8,014 bases of DNA from CAYYAQ01 sp964469555 (GTDB taxonomy: Bacteria > Planctomycetota > UBA1135 > UBA2386), in assembly GCA_964469555.1 (NCBI GenBank), contig CAYYAQ010000207.1, positions 1-8,014 on the forward strand, written 5' to 3'. The position numbers and the translations under genes were made by a program. Below, piece by piece: positions 5,478 to 8,014 of this stretch. Every line of letters begins with the position of its first letter. Position 1 is the stretch's first letter. The notes under the pieces are model-generated. The model was not told where the DNA came from, ran no database searches, and worked only from the letters and a program-made list of their open reading frames with translations.

Positions 5478-7744
5478 GCAACGTTCACAACCTCAGTCGG
5501 CGGTCAGTTCTGCAAAGCATGGCCGGCGGCGGCCTGCTGCTCGGCGTACAACTCGGCTGCGGGGTCTTCTCCGAAGTCGGGTCGAACAGCGGCGAAGGCG
5601 GCCCCGCAGCGGGGCTCTCCGTCGGGCTCTTCCTCTCCATCGACAAGACCGGCCTCGTGACGATCCTCGCGAGTCGCTCGGAGATGGGCACCGGCATCCG
5701 GACCGTTCTTCCTCTGGTCGCTGCAGATGAGCTCGACGCCGACCGCGGCCGGATCGCGATCGAGCAGGCGATCAGCGACCGTCGCCTGGGATCGCAGAAC
5801 ACGGACGGCTCGCGGAGCATCCGGAACTTCTACCAGCCGATGCGCGAGGCCGGCGCCGCCGCCCGGGCCATGCTGCAGCAGGCCGCGGCCGACCGCTGGA
5901 AGGTGGATGTCGGACAGTGCCGCGCCAAGAACCACGCCATCGTCCACGAGCCCACGGGCCGCACGCTCGACTTCCGCGAGCTCGTCGAGGCCGCGGCCAG
6001 GTTACCGGTCCCGAAGACCGCGGACTTGACGTTCAAGTCGCCGGATCAGTGGCGCTACGTCGGCAAGCCGGTGTCGATTGTCGACCTGCACGACCTGACC
6101 ACGGGCGCGGGGAAGTTCGGACTCGATGTCACTCCCGAGGGCTGCAAGTTCGCGGTGATCGCGCGCAGCCCGGTGCTCGGTGCCAAGGTCAAGTCCTTCG
6201 ACGCGAAGGCGGCGAGGGCGATCAAGGGCGTCGTCGACGTCGTCGAACTGGCGGCGGGCAAGGCCCCGTTCGGATTCGCGGCGCTCGGTGGCGTCGCGGT
6301 GATCGCCGAGAACACCTGGGCTGCCTCGAAGGGGCGCGAGGCGCTGGTCATCGAGTGGACCCGGAGCGAGAACGGCCACGACGACTACGACTCCGTCGCG
6401 TACCGCAAGCAACTCGAAGAGGCCGTGCGCAAGCCCGGCCGCGTCGTACGCAACGACGGTGACGCCGGCGCGGCCCTGGCCAAGGCCGAGGCGGCGAAGA
6501 CCTTCACGGCGGAGTACTACCTCCCGCTCCTCGCCCACGCGCCGATGGAGCCGCCGTGCGCCGTCGCGCACGCGACGGACGGAGCTTGCGAGGTGTGGTG
6601 CCCCACGCAGAATCCCCAGGCAGCCCAGGACACGGTCGCCGCCGCCCTGCGCCTTCCGCACGAGAAGGTGACGGTGCACGTCACGCTGCTCGGCGGTGGC
6701 TTTGGCCGCAAGTCCAAGCCGGACTACGTCGCCGAGGCGGCGCTGCTCAGCAAGCGCGTCGGCGGCCCGGTCAAGGTCTTCTGGTCCCGCGAAGACGACA
6801 TCCGCCACGACTACTACCACTCCGTGGCTGCGGTGTCCTGCACGGCGACGGTCGGCGACGCTGGCCGGCCGACGGCGTGGTTGCAGCGGAGCGCGTTCCC
6901 GTCGTTGAAGTCGACGTTCGGCAACGACGTCGAGGGTCCGAGCGATCTCGAGCTGGGGCTCGGGTTCACCGACATCCCCTACTCGATCGCCAACCTCCGC
7001 TGCGAGGCGGGCGACATCCGCAACCACGTGCGCATCGGCTGGATGCGGTCCGTGTCCAACGTCTACCACGCGTTCGCGATCTGCTCGTTCACCGACGAGT
7101 TGGCCGTCGCGGCGAAACGGGACCCGCTCGAGTACACGCTCGATCTGATCGGCGAGCCGCGCAAGATCGAGCTGAAGGGCGTCAACTACTCCAACTACGG
7201 AGAACCCCTCGATCGTCATCCGATCGACACCGGACGCCTGGCGGCGGTCCTCGAACTCTGTGCGAAGAAGGCCGGCTGGGGCCGGAAGCTACCCCCGGGC
7301 CGCGCGCTCGGGCTCGCGGTCCACCGCGGTTTCGCGGCCTTCGCCGCGGTCGTCGCCGAGGTCGAAGTCAACAAGGAAGGTGACATCACGTTCCACGGCT
7401 TCGACATCGCGATCGACTGCGGGTTGGTGATCAACCCTGACCGCGTTCGCGCACAGATGGAGGGGTCCGTGATCTTCGGCGCGAGTCTGGCGATGCACGG
7501 CAAGATCACCGCCAAGGACGGGCGGATCGAGCAGGGCAACTTCGACGACTTCCCCGTGCTCCGGATGGACGAGTCCCCGAAGCGAATCCGCGTGCACGTC
7601 GTCGAGAGCACCGCCACGCCGGGTGGCGTCGGCGAGCCGGGTGTGCCGCCGGTCGCGCCGGCGATCTGCGCGGCGATCTACCGCGCGTGCGGCAAGCGCG
7701 TGCGCGACCTGCCGTTGTCGGGCCACGATCTATCGTGGTCGTAA
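5474..7744 (+). CDS. iorB: Molybdopterin-binding large subunit of a Tat-exported molybdenum hydroxylase (IorB / aldehyde oxidase family)
   Basis: The 756-residue catalytic subunit hydroxylates an aldehyde or N-heterocycle using water, with molybdenum cofactor as the redox centre. The N-terminus has a twin-arginine signal (LSRRSVLQSM, Arg9-Arg10, then a Gly/Leu-rich core to about residue 30), so the holoenzyme is expected outside the cytoplasm. Family motifs in order are SRSEMGTGIRTVLPL near 72-86, HAPMEPP at 355-361, the cofactor loop GGGFGRK at 407-413 followed by WSREDDIRHDYY, the IGWMRSV segment, VINPDRVRAQMEG, and GVGEPGVPP with the catalytic Glu721. Length and motif order fit isoquinoline 1-oxidoreductase beta and related two-subunit enzymes. 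These lack an FAD subunit and donate electrons to cytochromes or other envelope acceptors. The substrate cannot be read from sequence, so iorB is a family label. The gene is coupled to the small subunit by ATGA and a strong Shine-Dalgarno. It converges on the hydrolase gene with 8 bp between stops. Confidence 0.93.
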   Translation: MSNVHNLSRRSVLQSMAGGGLLLGVQLGCGVFSEVGSNSGEGGPAAGLSVGLFLSIDKTGLVTILASRSEMGTGIRTVLPLVAADELDADRGRIAIEQAISDRRLGSQNTDGSRSIRNFYQPMREAGAAARAMLQQAAADRWKVDVGQCRAKNHAIVHEPTGRTLDFRELVEAAARLPVPKTADLTFKSPDQWRYVGKPVSIVDLHDLTTGAGKFGLDVTPEGCKFAVIARSPVLGAKVKSFDAKAARAIKGVVDVVELAAGKAPFGFAALGGVAVIAENTWAASKGREALVIEWTRSENGHDDYDSVAYRKQLEEAVRKPGRVVRNDGDAGAALAKAEAAKTFTAEYYLPLLAHAPMEPPCAVAHATDGACEVWCPTQNPQAAQDTVAAALRLPHEKVTVHVTLLGGGFGRKSKPDYVAEAALLSKRVGGPVKVFWSREDDIRHDYYHSVAAVSCTATVGDAGRPTAWLQRSAFPSLKSTFGNDVEGPSDLELGLGFTDIPYSIANLRCEAGDIRNHVRIGWMRSVSNVYHAFAICSFTDELAVAAKRDPLEYTLDLIGEPRKIELKGVNYSNYGEPLDRHPIDTGRLAAVLELCAKKAGWGRKLPPGRALGLAVHRGFAAFAAVVAEVEVNKEGDITFHGFDIAIDCGLVINPDRVRAQMEGSVIFGASLAMHGKITAKDGRIEQGNFDDFPVLRMDESPKRIRVHVVESTATPGGVGEPGVPPVAPAICAAIYRACGKRVRDLPLSGHDLSWS

Positions 7745-7752
7745 CCGTGCGG

Positions 7753-8014
7753 TCAGCGAAGATGCAGCGTCAGAAATTCCAACAGCGCGGGCAGGTCGAT
7801 CACGTGCCCAGCGTCGTGGACGTCCAGCTCGACCCGCTCAGGGACACCCTGATCCTGGTAGATGACGCGGATCTGCTGCATGGCGCGCCGCGCGAGTGGA
7901 ACGTAGAAGTCACGCGGCCCCTCGCGCAAACCGTTCTGGCACTGCAGCGCCCGCGGTGAGGTCAGCGAGTAGATGTCGGCGTAGTCGACGAGTTCGCGCA
8001 GTCCCGCGAACTTC
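7753..8014 (-). CDS. Alpha/beta hydrolase (esterase/peptidase-like), C-terminal part, runs off right edge
   Basis: The last 86 codons of a minus-strand gene are visible, ending in TGA at 7755-7753. The segment DIYSLTSPRALQCQNGLREG, then FYVPLARRAMQQIRVIYQDQ and VHDAGHVIDLPALLEFL, is the end of an alpha/beta-hydrolase fold of the acetyl-xylan-esterase / dipeptidyl-peptidase-like sort. It has the strand leading to the catalytic acid (LQCQNG), a helix with an RxxxQQIR pattern, and the catalytic His in HDAGH (codon 7806-7804). The nucleophile elbow and the start lie outside the window, so substrate and export are unknown. The acid residue after the NG turn is ambiguous (Glu or Asp). The gene converges on the molybdenum hydroxylase operon. 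Confidence 0.72.
   Translation of the reverse strand, partial: KFAGLRELVDYADIYSLTSPRALQCQNGLREGPRDFYVPLARRAMQQIRVIYQDQGVPERVELDVHDAGHVIDLPALLEFLTLHLR

Noticed and set aside
6002..7219. 405-codon open frame on the minus strand
   Set aside because: It is antisense to the molybdopterin subunit. The product is Arg/Val/Asp/Leu-rich and lacks any recognisable motif.

Overview
The window is GC-rich bacterial DNA whose gene content points to Planctomycetota. The strongest indicator is a secreted sorbosone-dehydrogenase-like propeller fused to a PVC-type (Pirellula/Verrucomicrobium) heme-binding domain. Supporting signs are a C-terminal remnant of a planctomycete HzsA-related protein and a periplasmic two-subunit molybdenum hydroxylase. 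No taxonomic marker is present, so this assignment is inference.

Layout. The left end (1-742) is read on the minus strand: a QueD-type 6-carboxytetrahydropterin synthase (362-742, GTG start), then the first 77 codons of an unrecognised secreted protein that runs off the left edge (1-231). Positions 827-1030 (minus) hold a gene remnant that matches only the tail of HzsA-related cytochrome-type proteins and is cut by an in-frame TAG. Positions 1031-1527 contain no intact gene, but 1244-1460 (plus) looks like a small gene broken by a one-base frame change.

The plus-strand centre is a probable two-gene unit. It has a His/Cys-rich putative metal-binding lipoprotein (1528-1890) and, 32 bp later, a 922-residue multidomain protein (1923-4691). 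The domains of the latter are a sugar-dehydrogenase-type beta-propeller with two calcium-loop motifs, a c-type heme domain (CxxCH at 405-409), a discoidin-like domain, and a sugar-phosphate-isomerase/epimerase-like TIM barrel whose usual metal-ligand positions are changed. A spacer with a perfect hairpin (4741-4761) follows.

A second plus-strand unit encodes an IorA-type [2Fe-2S] subunit (4986-5477) and an IorB-type molybdopterin subunit with a twin-arginine signal (5474-7744), joined by an ATGA overlap. Neither subunit carries FAD, so electrons probably go to a cell-envelope acceptor. The right end (7753-8014, minus) is the C-terminus of an alpha/beta hydrolase, convergent with the molybdenum enzyme and only 8 bp from its stop.

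Together the central genes suggest oxidative processing of sugars or other organic compounds outside the cytoplasm with heme and molybdenum redox centres. No substrate can be assigned from sequence. I see no CRISPR array, RNA gene, insertion sequence or phage element.
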